DNA from: Thermoplasmata archaeon
GTDB taxonomy: Archaea; Thermoplasmatota; Thermoplasmata; UBA10834
NCBI GenBank assembly: GCA_029864565.1
Contig: JAOTTD010000003.1
Location: 39,593 to 103,592 of the forward strand
Direction: 5' to 3'
DNA: 64,000 bases
Shown in pieces: positions 32,712 to 41,050 of this stretch (positions within the stretch are counted from its first letter, which is position 1; every line of letters begins with the position of its first letter). The notes beneath the pieces were generated by a model. The model saw only the letters and a list, made by a program, of their open reading frames with translations. It had not been told where the DNA came from and made no database searches. The translations under genes and the position numbers were made by a program.

Positions 32712-33641
32712 CTACGACTCACCCTCCTCCGAGAGTAGCTTCACGAATGCCTCCTCCAGGGTGGGTTCGACGGTCCTGAAATCCTTGATGACCAGCCCGC
32801 CCTCCTGCATCGTGATCATCACTCTCAACCGCGCTCCGGCGTCACAAGTTATGGTCATACTGTCGCCCTTCCCGGCTACATCCTCGACGCCTTCGATTTC
32901 CCGGACCCATGAGAGTGTCTTCTCGTTCAGACCAGTGCTCTGAATCCATAGGCGTGGCCTAATGTGGAGACCGCCACTGATGTTGTCAATCGTGTCTTCA
33001 GCCACAAGTCGGCCATTGTCTATTATCGCAACCCTGTGGCAGAGCGCCTGTACCTCTGAGAGGATATGCGATGAGAATATGATCGTGGCACCCTGCTCGT
33101 TCAGAGTCCTGAGCTTGTCCCTTACAGCTTTGACCCACCTGGCGTCGAGTCCTCCTGTGGGTTCGTCCAGCACGTATATGGAGGGGGCTCCTATCATCGC
33201 CTGTGCTATGCCCAGCAACTGTGTCATCCCCTTGGAGAACGTGCCCACCCTTCTATTGGCGGCGCCCTCCAGGCCCACATCCCTGAGGAGCGAGGGCACG
33301 ACGGACTTATCGACATCGCGCAGCTCGCAGAAGAAGTTCAATGTTTGGATCGGTGTGAGATTATCATAGAATGATATGCGCTCAGGCAGGAACCCCACAT
33401 CCCTGCGCAGCTCCACCCCGCCTCCATTCACCAGCTTTCCGTTTATGAATGCCTCTCCGGATGTGGGATGGAATAGGCCCATTATCATCTTGATAGTAGT
33501 GCTCTTGCCCGCGCCGTTTGGCCCCAGGAATCCATATATCTCACCCTTGCGGACCTTCATGCTGAGGGAGTCCACGGCCAGAACGTCCTTGAACCTCTTC
33601 GTGAGGTCCCGTGTCTCTATCACGATAGGCGAATCTTGCAT
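32712..33641 (-). CDS. ABC transporter ATP-binding protein (NosF-like)
   Basis: A 309-residue ATPase: Walker A GPNGAGKST (residues 40-48), GFLPERISFYDNLT (the FLPE form seen in NosF-like ATPases), signature FSKGMTQ, Walker B IYVLDEP and H-loop FSSHIL, then a C-terminal 90-residue domain. ATG 33641 is preferred over an upstream GTG. A minus-strand TATA (TATTAATAGT at 33731-33740) fits its promoter. Confidence 0.9.
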   Translation of the reverse strand: MQDSPIVIETRDLTKRFKDVLAVDSLSMKVRKGEIYGFLGPNGAGKSTTIKMIMGLFHPTSGEAFINGKLVNGGGVELRRDVGFLPERISFYDNLTPIQTLNFFCELRDVDKSVVPSLLRDVGLEGAANRRVGTFSKGMTQLLGIAQAMIGAPSIYVLDEPTGGLDARWVKAVRDKLRTLNEQGATIIFSSHILSEVQALCHRVAIIDNGRLVAEDTIDNISGGLHIRPRLWIQSTGLNEKTLSWVREIEGVEDVAGKGDSMTITCDAGARLRVMITMQEGGLVIKDFRTVEPTLEEAFVKLLSEEGES

Positions 33642-33856
33642 GCAAATCCTCCGGTTCAGAATGCAGGTTGGCACTCTTCCCTCTTCGTGTCTGAGCGCAC
33701 CTCTCCCATTTCGGGGAAAATGAAGATGTGACTATTAATACCTACCAGCGATGGTACAGCGATTTGAACTTGCGAGGAAGATGGCTTGATTCTCTTCGAC
33801 ATCAGACATGCCGGCTCGGCAGAGGTTCAAATGCCGACGGCCGCACGTCCATCTTA

Positions 33857-33883
33857 CTGAGAAAAGAACATAGGGGCGGAATA
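33857..33883 (+). repeat. interspersed short repeat, copy E
   Basis: CTGAGAAAAGAACATAGG followed by GGCGGAATA; two substitutions in the core. It precedes the small Cys protein ORF by 57 bases. Confidence 0.7.
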
Positions 33884-33939
33884 CCAGCGAAAGAGCCATA
33901 GCCATTGAACCGTGTCTCAAGGATAAGGAAGGTGAGAAA

Positions 33940-34077
33940 GTGAATACAACGAACGTAGTATGTCCGATGGCGGCTGTCATGCACTGCCTTGAGGACAAGT
34001 GTGCATGGTATGTGAGCGAGGAGGGCGCCTGTGCGGTGAAGGTCATCGCCATCGGGAAAGGGTTGGCGTCGAAGTGA
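33940..34077 (+). CDS. small Cys-rich protein
   Basis: A 45-residue protein from GTG 33940, preceded by AAGGAAGGTGAG as ribosome-binding site. Four Cys are arranged as CPMAAVMHCLEDKCAWYV followed by CAVKVIAIG, a pattern reminiscent of small CL---CAW---CA proteins found on mobile elements and probably metal-binding. It lies between repeat copies E and F, with the ORF filling most of the interval. Confidence 0.6.
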   Translation: MNTTNVVCPMAAVMHCLEDKCAWYVSEEGACAVKVIAIGKGLASK

Positions 34078-34110
34078 ACGTGGATTCTGGGTATAGCTCC
34101 GGTTAGTTCC

Positions 34111-34140
34111 CGTGAGAAAAGGCCATAGGGCGAAAGAATG
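34111..34140 (+). repeat. interspersed short repeat, copy F
   Basis: CGTGAGAAAAGGCC then ATAGGGCGAAAGAATG; core with one G deleted. It is the rightmost clear copy; a weak partial match (CCCCGTGAGAACG) lies at about 35511-35523. Confidence 0.75.
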
Positions 34141-34338
34141 AAAGGTGTTTGAGCCCAAGTGCATTACACCTCTTGATTGAGCCCGAGTCTCGGATTACTA
34201 TCATGCGGTCTTTCCGATACCCACTGAGCCCACTCCCTTCCCTTGTAGATGGGGAGACTGCGAATAGGCACAGATTCTCAAAATGTTGAAATGAGAAGAG
34301 GGGATAACCCCCCTCTTACTCTTATTGTGTTTCCCGTT
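34141..34338. other. intergenic with terminator-like hairpin
   Basis: No gene seen. AAGAGGGG-ATAACC-CCCCTCTT at 34296-34317 can act as a terminator on either strand, lying just past the stop of the C11 protease. Confidence 0.5.
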
Positions 34339-35499
34339 TCATTCGTTGATTGCCTCGAGGAAGTCTCCCCAAGATGTGTCGGCTGCGAACTGCGTCTCCA
34401 GGTAGTCCGCTCCGTACCAATACCAGTCGTTGCTGTCCGCCCAGAAGAGCGTGATTCCTCCGCAATCACCCATCTTGGGTCCTCCCCAGAAGTCGGCCAC
34501 ATATGCCTGCACGTCGGATCGCACCTGCGTCGTCAAAGATCTGAGGGTTGCGTCCGTGATGCCACTCTGGTCCAGCAGGTGGTATGCGAGATCGTACAGA
34601 TCGACGAAATACGGTATCGCCGTCATCGCGTGGCTCTTCTGCACGGCATTCTCGTAATAGCTCTGGTATGTTGGCAGCATGTCCATCATCCTCGCCGACC
34701 AGTTGTTGAAATTGCCCATGCGAGCCCCGAATTCAGCGATGTCGATTGAGGCGAGAGCCATTCTTCCTCCGTTGGTCTTTCCGTAATGGGCTCCCCACTC
34801 GTCAACCATGACGGAGGCCAAATCCACTGGCTGCATGGTCGGGTCGTTGACCAGTTCTGTGAGAATGTCGTCGAGTGGAAGGCCATCTCCTGGACCATAC
34901 TCTTCCGACGCGACCATGTACTGAACGAGGTCTGTCAGGGAGAGCGCGTAGGCGACCTCCGCCATGGCCATGTTGCACGCGTCGAACGCAAGCAGATCGA
35001 TCATGTCTCCCGCATCTGTGATTGCGCTCTCCAGCTCAGGCATGTCTATCTGGCTCTCCGACGTATCGTCTGAGCATATGAACTGCCATCCAAAGCCGTG
35101 GTCCCAGAGGCTCATCGCGAAGTAAGTGGACGGCCAGAGCGTAGTCGCACGGTCAATCCACCACGTGAGCGCGGCAGGGTCTCCAGTGTCCATTTCAGGA
35201 AGGGTCTCCACTGTGGTGACTGTTGACTCAGAAACCTTCACAATCTCGATGCCGGACGTGGATTTCATATCCAGTAGGGCGACGATATTCACTTCTTCAC
35301 TCGCCGGGACAGCCTGCAGAAACGGCAGGGTTGTTGTTTCCCAATACGGCTCAAGGCTATTGTCAGCAGCGACATAGATGGCAAAAGTCCAGGTCGCTGA
35401 TGTCTCCGCTCTGCTCGTCGGTGCCGTCAGTAGTATCCCCGGCACCAAGAGCACTGCCACAATTGCCATGCTCAAAACACACGATTTCCTATGTTTCAT
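34339..35499 (-). CDS. secreted clostripain-family (C11) cysteine protease
   Basis: A 386-residue exported protease of peptidase family C11. It has a signal peptide (about 1-31, ending in TSRAE), then the caspase-like fold with catalytic His134 in LWDHGFGW and Cys175 in FDACNMAM. Family C11 enzymes cleave after basic residues, often after self-processing. It is one of three C11 genes within 6.4 kb. No C-terminal membrane anchor is present. Confidence 0.88.
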   Translation of the reverse strand: MKHRKSCVLSMAIVAVLLVPGILLTAPTSRAETSATWTFAIYVAADNSLEPYWETTTLPFLQAVPASEEVNIVALLDMKSTSGIEIVKVSESTVTTVETLPEMDTGDPAALTWWIDRATTLWPSTYFAMSLWDHGFGWQFICSDDTSESQIDMPELESAITDAGDMIDLLAFDACNMAMAEVAYALSLTDLVQYMVASEEYGPGDGLPLDDILTELVNDPTMQPVDLASVMVDEWGAHYGKTNGGRMALASIDIAEFGARMGNFNNWSARMMDMLPTYQSYYENAVQKSHAMTAIPYFVDLYDLAYHLLDQSGITDATLRSLTTQVRSDVQAYVADFWGGPKMGDCGGITLFWADSNDWYWYGADYLETQFAADTSWGDFLEAINE

Positions 35500-35723
35500 G
35501 CCAATTCATCCCCGTGAGAACGCTCGCCAGTACGAAGCCCCTCCGACGGGTGTATGACTGTCTGGCTAGATAAGCTATATCTCACTGTCGGAGAGAGTCA
35601 CCATTCCTTTTCATTGAAATCGTCTTGGGCTTATTGCCAACCCTGTCACATGCCTGTCCCTTCTTTGATTACAATGACCTTCATCGTGGAACGACCAGTT
35701 CGTGATATATTTCGGTGTCAAAT

Positions 35724-35732
35724 TGATAAATA
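35724..35732 (+). promoter_or_regulatory. TATA box of doxX-like gene
   Basis: GATAAATAC about 45-50 bases upstream of the ATG, with a GGAGGAAGAG ribosome-binding site between. Confidence 0.5.
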
Positions 35733-35776
35733 CGGACTCGTTATGACGTGACGGCGTCGAATGCGGAGGAAGAGAA

Positions 35777-36283
35777 ATGAAGATTTCGCTTTTTGATTAC
35801 TCGAAGAAACAGTATGCCGTTGTGGGCCTCAGGCTAGCTCTTGGATGGACTTTCCTCTGGGCATTCTTAGACAAGCTGTTTGGTTTGGGGTACTCGACAT
35901 CCTCGGACGGCGCTTGGATAAATGGTGGTTCTCCGACGTCTGGTTTCCTTGACTATGCCACGACAGGACCTTTTGCCGAGTTCTATCAGAATCTGGCTGG
36001 CAGCACGGCTGTTGATGTCCTCTTCATGCTCGCACTTCTCATGCTGGGAGTGGCTCTCATACTTGGCGTTGGGATGAATATTGCGGCGGTGTCTGGAAGC
36101 GTATTGATGCTCCTGATGTGGTCCTCGAGACTTCCTCCCGAGAACAATCCGGTGCTTGACGATCATATCGTCTACATGGTGGCGCTGATACTCCTCGCAA
36201 TAATCGGTGCAGGCCAGACGTTCGGGCTTGGAAAGTGGTGGTCCGAGTTGCCCATTGTCAAGAGATACCCGATACTGGAATGA
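35777..36283 (+). CDS. DoxX-family membrane protein
   Basis: A 168-residue membrane protein of the DoxX/DoxD family with four transmembrane helices. The N-terminal VGLRLALGWTFLWAFLDKLF segment is characteristic, and an insertion with GGSPTSGFL follows. In some archaea the relative DoxD is part of thiosulfate:quinone oxidoreductase, but no DoxA partner is adjacent, so a redox role is only possible. Confidence 0.87.
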   Translation: MKISLFDYSKKQYAVVGLRLALGWTFLWAFLDKLFGLGYSTSSDGAWINGGSPTSGFLDYATTGPFAEFYQNLAGSTAVDVLFMLALLMLGVALILGVGMNIAAVSGSVLMLLMWSSRLPPENNPVLDDHIVYMVALILLAIIGAGQTFGLGKWWSELPIVKRYPILE

Positions 36284-36363
36284 CTGCTGGAAGTCCAACC
36301 CAGATGCACTGCAGCCGTCTGTCTGTGAGAATAGAGGTTTGAAGATACCAGAAACTGGAAGAT

Positions 36364-36389
36364 GGAGAAGGGGAATTCACCCCTTCTCC
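36364..36389. terminator. bidirectional terminator hairpin
   Basis: A perfect 10-bp stem GGAGAAGGGG/CCCCTTCTCC with a 6-base loop, placed between the convergent doxX-like and C11 genes. Confidence 0.55.
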
Positions 36390-36403
36390 GGTCAAAAGGT
36401 TTC

Positions 36404-37579
36404 TCAGCTGTTGTAGTCGACTAGGAAGTCGTACCATCCAGTCGCTGCCGGAAAGTCCAGGCCCGCGTACACATCGGAATACCAGTTCCATTCCGTCGAA
36501 GTGCCCCACCAGAGAGTTATTCCTCCGCACATTACGGTGTTCGGAGCGTCATCGAGATACAGCACGGCATCTTCCACAGCAGCAATCATGTCCTCCGTCA
36601 ATGCCTTCAGAGTCGCATCAGTTATCTTTGAGCTCGCGAGCAGCTGATTCCCCAGGTCCACCATGTCCACTTGATACTTGGTGTAGAACACCGAGTAAGT
36701 GTCCCTGACTACCGACTTGTAGGCCCTGTAGAATTCGTCTAGGTTGGCATGGATTGCATCGCACCATGCGTCTACAGTGCTCATCGATTGGGAGAGGCTG
36801 CTGAGGCTCACAGCTCCAAGCGTTGCGTAGAAGTACTCGCTTTGCGGATCGTAGTACTGCGCCCATCCATCAATCATGTCTGCCGCGACCTGATCCGGAG
36901 TCCTTGCTGGATCCAAAGCGACCGGCGTGAACATGAAGTCGTACGGGAAACCATCCCCGGCGACCGTCTCCAGAGACGCGACGACAATGTCCACAAGCCC
37001 CGTTAGGGACAGGGTGTACAGAGTTTCTACGCTCGACATGGAGCAGGCATCGCAAGAGAAGATATCGATGTAAGCACCGGCATCTACCACGGCGGATTTC
37101 AACTCGTCAAGGTATATCCAGTCATCCGAAGTGTAATCTCCACAGAATCCGTTCCAAGCGCTGCCATGGTCCCAGACATCTATCAACAGATGGTCTGATG
37201 GATAGCGCGTCGCGGTCTCACTTATCATCCAGCTCAGAGTCGCGCCGTCGCCGAAGTTCATCTCTGGGAAAGTTTCGACGATCTGGGCATCGCTGCCTTC
37301 GATTTCCCAGAGTTCAGTTCCCTCGTACTCCATCCTGTCCACGAATGCCACGATGTTGACATCCGCACTTGCTGGGATGTTCTGCAGATACAGCAGGCTG
37401 AGTCCTTCCCAGTAAGTGTCGAAATCATTGTCTGCGTCTATGTACAATCCAATTGTCCATGCAGCTGTGGTCTCTGCTGAAGCTCTTCCCATCGGGCTGC
37501 CCACCATAAACAAGGCGGGCAGTATCAAACAGAAGACAACACCTGCACAAGCTAATGCCCTATGCGATTTCCATTTCAT
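36404..37579 (-). CDS. secreted clostripain-family (C11) cysteine protease
   Basis: A 391-residue paralogue of the neighbouring C11 protease. Signal peptide about 1-36; catalytic His138 in VWDHGSAWNG and Cys179 in CDACSMSS. Gene order and similarity indicate local duplication with the doxX-like gene in between. Secreted, no anchor visible. Confidence 0.88.
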   Translation of the reverse strand: MKWKSHRALACAGVVFCLILPALFMVGSPMGRASAETTAAWTIGLYIDADNDFDTYWEGLSLLYLQNIPASADVNIVAFVDRMEYEGTELWEIEGSDAQIVETFPEMNFGDGATLSWMISETATRYPSDHLLIDVWDHGSAWNGFCGDYTSDDWIYLDELKSAVVDAGAYIDIFSCDACSMSSVETLYTLSLTGLVDIVVASLETVAGDGFPYDFMFTPVALDPARTPDQVAADMIDGWAQYYDPQSEYFYATLGAVSLSSLSQSMSTVDAWCDAIHANLDEFYRAYKSVVRDTYSVFYTKYQVDMVDLGNQLLASSKITDATLKALTEDMIAAVEDAVLYLDDAPNTVMCGGITLWWGTSTEWNWYSDVYAGLDFPAATGWYDFLVDYNS

Positions 37580-37648
37580 GCTTGTCCCCCTAAGGTTCCG
37601 ACAATGGATGCCGGTGACCGAAGCCCGAATGCGAATTCGATGACTTAA

Positions 37649-38182
37649 GGCTCACCCTCGCTGTGCTGTCGCACACTCTCGACTAATCGAACGTTTAACG
37701 GTGGTAACCGTTTCTACGGAATTGCCGCGTATGATGAAGTAAGAGGCGGCCCCGATTGCTCGAAGGGATGTTCATTGGAGCAGATGGTCCCGGACTCTCA
37801 TATATGGGACAACTTCCGTGGATTCCTCAGAGGCTTCCAGGTCGACGACAACTCGGCCGCCTTGGATGTGATGCGTGATGTAAGGCAAGGTAACTACTTC
37901 CTAGCTCATGGCCACACAGCCCGCAACTACAGAAATGAGCTATGGATGTGGGACAAGGCGAGACTGTCACCTGAGTCGACCCCATCTGACAAGATGATCC
38001 CGGGAGCGAAAAAGACAGCGAAGTCCATCCTGGAGAGTCACGAGCCACCCCTCTTGACAACGACATCTTCTGAGAACGAGAGGGGGTCCTCATCGAATGC
38101 TCGAAATAGAATAGTCGATTCAAGGAAAGAATCACGAGGGCCTTCTCATTATCATGAGGTCCTCGACTGGGTCGTCGGGTGA
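37649..38182 (+). pseudogene. C-terminal remnant of an MttB-type methyltransferase
   Basis: The frame is open from 37649 with no good start codon. Residues from about 37739 (SLEQMVPDSHIWDNF, then GFQVDDNSAALDVMRDVRQG, FLAHGHTARNYRNELW) match the last 100 residues of MttB-superfamily proteins, including the H-HT signature shared with the intact gene at 2.4 kb. The N-terminal three-quarters is missing, and the last 40 codons are unrelated and overlap the convergent ferredoxin gene. It may be transcribed, but it cannot be an active methyltransferase. Confidence 0.65.
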
Positions 38183-39172
38183 CTCATACAGATTCCTTGT
38201 GATGTGGTCGGGCTCCCTGATGCAGATGAGTGTGATAGCTTGCTCAGGACATCCGGATGCGCAGAGCCCACAGCCAAAGCACTTGCACTCGTCTACAATG
38301 GCTTCTTCCTCCTCAAGGACGATTGCGCCGAACTGACAGCGCTCAATACAGACGCCACATCCCGTGCACTTCGCTCCGTCGAGTTTCGGCGCGAACCGGC
38401 TCTTGTAGCAGATATCGTCCTTCCCCAGGAGAACCATGCCTCTCAGCACCACGCAGCAGCAAGTGCAGCAGTTGCAGAGGAACTCGAATCCGGACGAATC
38501 CGCGTTATTCAAATGATGGACCAGTCCCAGTCTCTCGCTCCTGTCGAGTATGTCGAGAGCCTCCTCCTTGGATATCCTCCGTCCCACTCCTCTGCCGAGG
38601 AAGATCTCTGCGAAATCGTCGAAGAGGATGCAGACATCGGTCGGGTTGTCGCAATTCCGCGACATGATTCTGCAAGTACACTCCGTCTGCGCGATGGTCC
38701 TTGCAGAGTCGAGTATCGCTGATACGCTTTCGAGGGGCAGCACCTCCCCCCATCTCATTGAGATGGTCTTCTCCACTGGGATTACCCTCACCTGGGGCAC
38801 GGCCTGCTGCGACCACTTCGCGTCCTGCGAGAGCTCTTTCTCGAACATGTTGTCGCACAGGTCCAATAAGCGGTTCTTGAGGTGTTTGCTCGCCAGTCTG
38901 TCGAAGATATGCTTGTCATGGAGCAGGAAGCCGAGGAGATCATTCACCAACGCGTAGACAGTGCCATCTGCAGTCCCCTTCCTTAGAACGAAACCTCGCT
39001 TGTAGAGTCCGTCGAGGGCCTCGGCCGTCGATGAATGCTCCGCACCGATGCGGCTCGCTATCTCTACGGTGGTGCCAGGGAGCGCTATCAGGAGGTGCGC
39101 CTCGTCCTTCTTCAGAAGCATGCCGAGGATTTCTGGCAGGTAAGCCGACTCCATCCCTTCTAGGTAGGCCAT
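38132..39172 (-). CDS. HTH plus Cys-rich iron-sulfur ferredoxin-domain protein
   Basis: A 346-residue protein. The N-terminal 90 residues look like a winged helix (VEIASRIGAEHSSTAEALDGL). Then come a Cys-containing middle (TECTCRIMSRNC...DVC) and a CNCCTCCC cluster around residue 235. The C-terminus is a two-cluster ferredoxin domain (CTGCGVCIERC; CFGCGLCASGC). It is probably a cytosolic redox protein; a DNA-binding N-terminus joined to Fe-S clusters suggests redox-responsive regulation, but this is inferred. The neighbouring MttB remnant hints at past methyl-transfer metabolism here. Confidence 0.8.
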   Translation of the reverse strand: MAYLEGMESAYLPEILGMLLKKDEAHLLIALPGTTVEIASRIGAEHSSTAEALDGLYKRGFVLRKGTADGTVYALVNDLLGFLLHDKHIFDRLASKHLKNRLLDLCDNMFEKELSQDAKWSQQAVPQVRVIPVEKTISMRWGEVLPLESVSAILDSARTIAQTECTCRIMSRNCDNPTDVCILFDDFAEIFLGRGVGRRISKEEALDILDRSERLGLVHHLNNADSSGFEFLCNCCTCCCVVLRGMVLLGKDDICYKSRFAPKLDGAKCTGCGVCIERCQFGAIVLEEEEAIVDECKCFGCGLCASGCPEQAITLICIREPDHITRNLYESPDDPVEDLMIMRRPS

Positions 39173-39396
39173 CGATAGTCGTGAGAAGATGCCGTCTGTC
39201 AGGTATTACCCCCCCGATGCTCTTCTGAAAACGGTCCCGACTATTAGAATTAATGCGAGCAGCGATCCCGCCCTGAGTGGTCGACGCTCAACGCTCATTT
39301 ATGGGCCTTCGAATCGCCCGGGTCAGTACAATGATTTTATAGCTCAACGACCTTCGGCCAATAGCGTAGGTAATTTGTGTCTATCGAGGTGCGGGA
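39173..39396. other. intergenic promoter region
   Basis: No gene seen. GATTTTATAGC at about 39332-39342 is a plausible TATA box for the C11 protease downstream, and GACTATTAGAATTAATG near 39239-39255 is AT-rich on the opposite side. Confidence 0.4.
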
Positions 39397-40674
39397 ATGA
39401 GAAGTAGGGTAACAGTCCGATTAACGTGCTCCGCGATTCTGATACTTGCGGTACTTGTGGTGCAGCCGCTCTTGGCTTGTGGTAATGTACTCGACAACGA
39501 TGATGATGGTCTGCCGACGTGGCTCGTGCTGGTCTATCTCGACGGCGACAATAATCTCGACGTAACACTCGGGTCCAGCGAAGTGGGCGTCGTTCAGGAG
39601 GACTTGAACGAGCTGATGCGAGTCGGGTCCACGGAGAATGTAGATGCGTTCACCCTTGTGGACAGATTTGACGGCCCAGCGGTGCTGTACAGAGTGCTTC
39701 CAGGCGAGCTCGAGGAGATGACCGACTACCAGTTCCACGAAGATGAGGTCAATATGGGCGACCCCCGAACGCTGAGAAGCTTCGTCTCTTATGCGTTCAA
39801 CAAGTCAGAAGCGGAACAGACGATCATCGTCTTCTGGGACCATGGAACACCGTACTACATAGCTCTTGACGACCACCCGTGCGAAGGGGATGAAGTGGAG
39901 CCCGACAGTCTCACGCACAAAGAAGTGATCTCGGCGTTGGACGGATATCATATCGACATCCTCGGGGCTGATGAATGTCTTGTCGGGCAGGTCGAGGTGG
40001 CCTATGAATACGCGCGGTTCGCTGATGTCGATTATTTGGTTGCCAGCGAGTGCTACACGGGTTGGAGAGGTATTGCTTACGACCGGATCCTGGAGGAGAT
40101 TGACGCCAATCCAGGCATAACCCCGCGAGAGCTCAGCGAGGCGATGACAGTGCATTTCACGGAGATGCTGAGCATGCCTCCGTACAAGGCGGAGATCATC
40201 AATTCGAAGGCAGCGGTCGACTTGGGAATGATGGATGACCTCAGCAAATCCATCTGCGGATTAGCCGAGGTGCTCACAAAGGACATCGATGAGTATACGA
40301 ACGCGCTTATGACCGCGAGGTGCAGCTCGCAGATACTCTATGGCACTACAGCTGTTTCCAGGGTGGACCTGGGAAATTTCGTTGAGGTGCTGTCCGAGAA
40401 TGTCGCCGATCAAGGCGTCAAGGCGGCATGCAGTGCGGTGATGGATTCGTACGCCGAAGCTGTATTCGCAATAGGCACGACTATGATAACCGAGCCTCTG
40501 CATACTGGCCTGGGCATCTACTTCCCAATCGCCCCTAATCATTCGTTGGAAGAATTCATGCTAGGTGGCTCTGACGCCGAGTATCGATCCTATGCATTCC
40601 CACAGCTCGGATGGATGGATTTCATCGAGACTTGTTGGGACGCGCACGGGGGACTCAAAGCAGGAACAGTCTGA
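39397..40674 (+). CDS. exported clostripain-family (C11) cysteine protease, possible lipoprotein
   Basis: A 425-residue, more distant C11 paralogue. The N-terminal hydrophobic helix ends in LLAC (Cys28), a lipobox-like pattern suggesting lipid anchoring. Catalytic His149 in FWDHGTPYY and Cys194 in ADECLVGQ are conserved. It is encoded on the opposite strand from the other two C11 genes and is separated from them by the MttB remnant and ferredoxin gene. Confidence 0.87.
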   Translation: MRSRVTVRLTCSAILILAVLVVQPLLACGNVLDNDDDGLPTWLVLVYLDGDNNLDVTLGSSEVGVVQEDLNELMRVGSTENVDAFTLVDRFDGPAVLYRVLPGELEEMTDYQFHEDEVNMGDPRTLRSFVSYAFNKSEAEQTIIVFWDHGTPYYIALDDHPCEGDEVEPDSLTHKEVISALDGYHIDILGADECLVGQVEVAYEYARFADVDYLVASECYTGWRGIAYDRILEEIDANPGITPRELSEAMTVHFTEMLSMPPYKAEIINSKAAVDLGMMDDLSKSICGLAEVLTKDIDEYTNALMTARCSSQILYGTTAVSRVDLGNFVEVLSENVADQGVKAACSAVMDSYAEAVFAIGTTMITEPLHTGLGIYFPIAPNHSLEEFMLGGSDAEYRSYAFPQLGWMDFIETCWDAHGGLKAGTV

Positions 40675-40750
40675 TACCTGCGACGTAGCTGCATTGTCGG
40701 CGAAAGGATTGACACTCGGCGACGCCATTATCCTTTGAGGGCTGGTGCAA

Positions 40751-40960
40751 ATGCAGTGTCCGTACTGCGGCGAAGTCATGGAGAGGGGATACATGGCGGC
40801 TGGCTGCACGTCGGCCAACGCGATGACTCGGTTCGAATGGTCCGACAGTGTGCCAAGATTCTCGTCCGTTGCACGAGCGCCGTTGTCAAGATTCGACGAA
40901 CTCAGCTGGTTCGAAGGCTATCGATGCCGAGGTTGCAGGGCAGTGTTGATCCGCTACTGA
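40751..40960 (+). CDS. small zinc-ribbon protein (DUF6487-like)
   Basis: A 69-residue protein with CPYCGEVMERGYM at the N-terminus and EGYRCRGCRAVLI at the C-terminus, the layout of DUF6487-type small zinc-binding proteins. A GTG two codons upstream is an alternative start. Function unknown. Confidence 0.7.
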   Translation: MQCPYCGEVMERGYMAAGCTSANAMTRFEWSDSVPRFSSVARAPLSRFDELSWFEGYRCRGCRAVLIRY

Positions 40961-41050
40961 GGATTTGCCCCCGTACGTGAAGGTTTATATCGAATTACCG
41001 AATGCGAAAACTGAACCGGTGAGTATCGAACGCCTATGCGGGTGGAGATA

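Noticed and set aside
33786..33850. tRNA-like stretch with GAGGTTCAAATGCCG
   Set aside because: The T-loop-like heptamer is present, but no T-stem, acceptor or anticodon arm can be paired; not annotated as a tRNA.
30111..34140. Integron or CRISPR interpretation of the short repeats
   Set aside because: Spacing of 250-2600 bases excludes CRISPR, and the repeats lack the RYYYAAC/GTTRRRY ends and palindromic folding of attC sites; no integrase or cas gene is in view.
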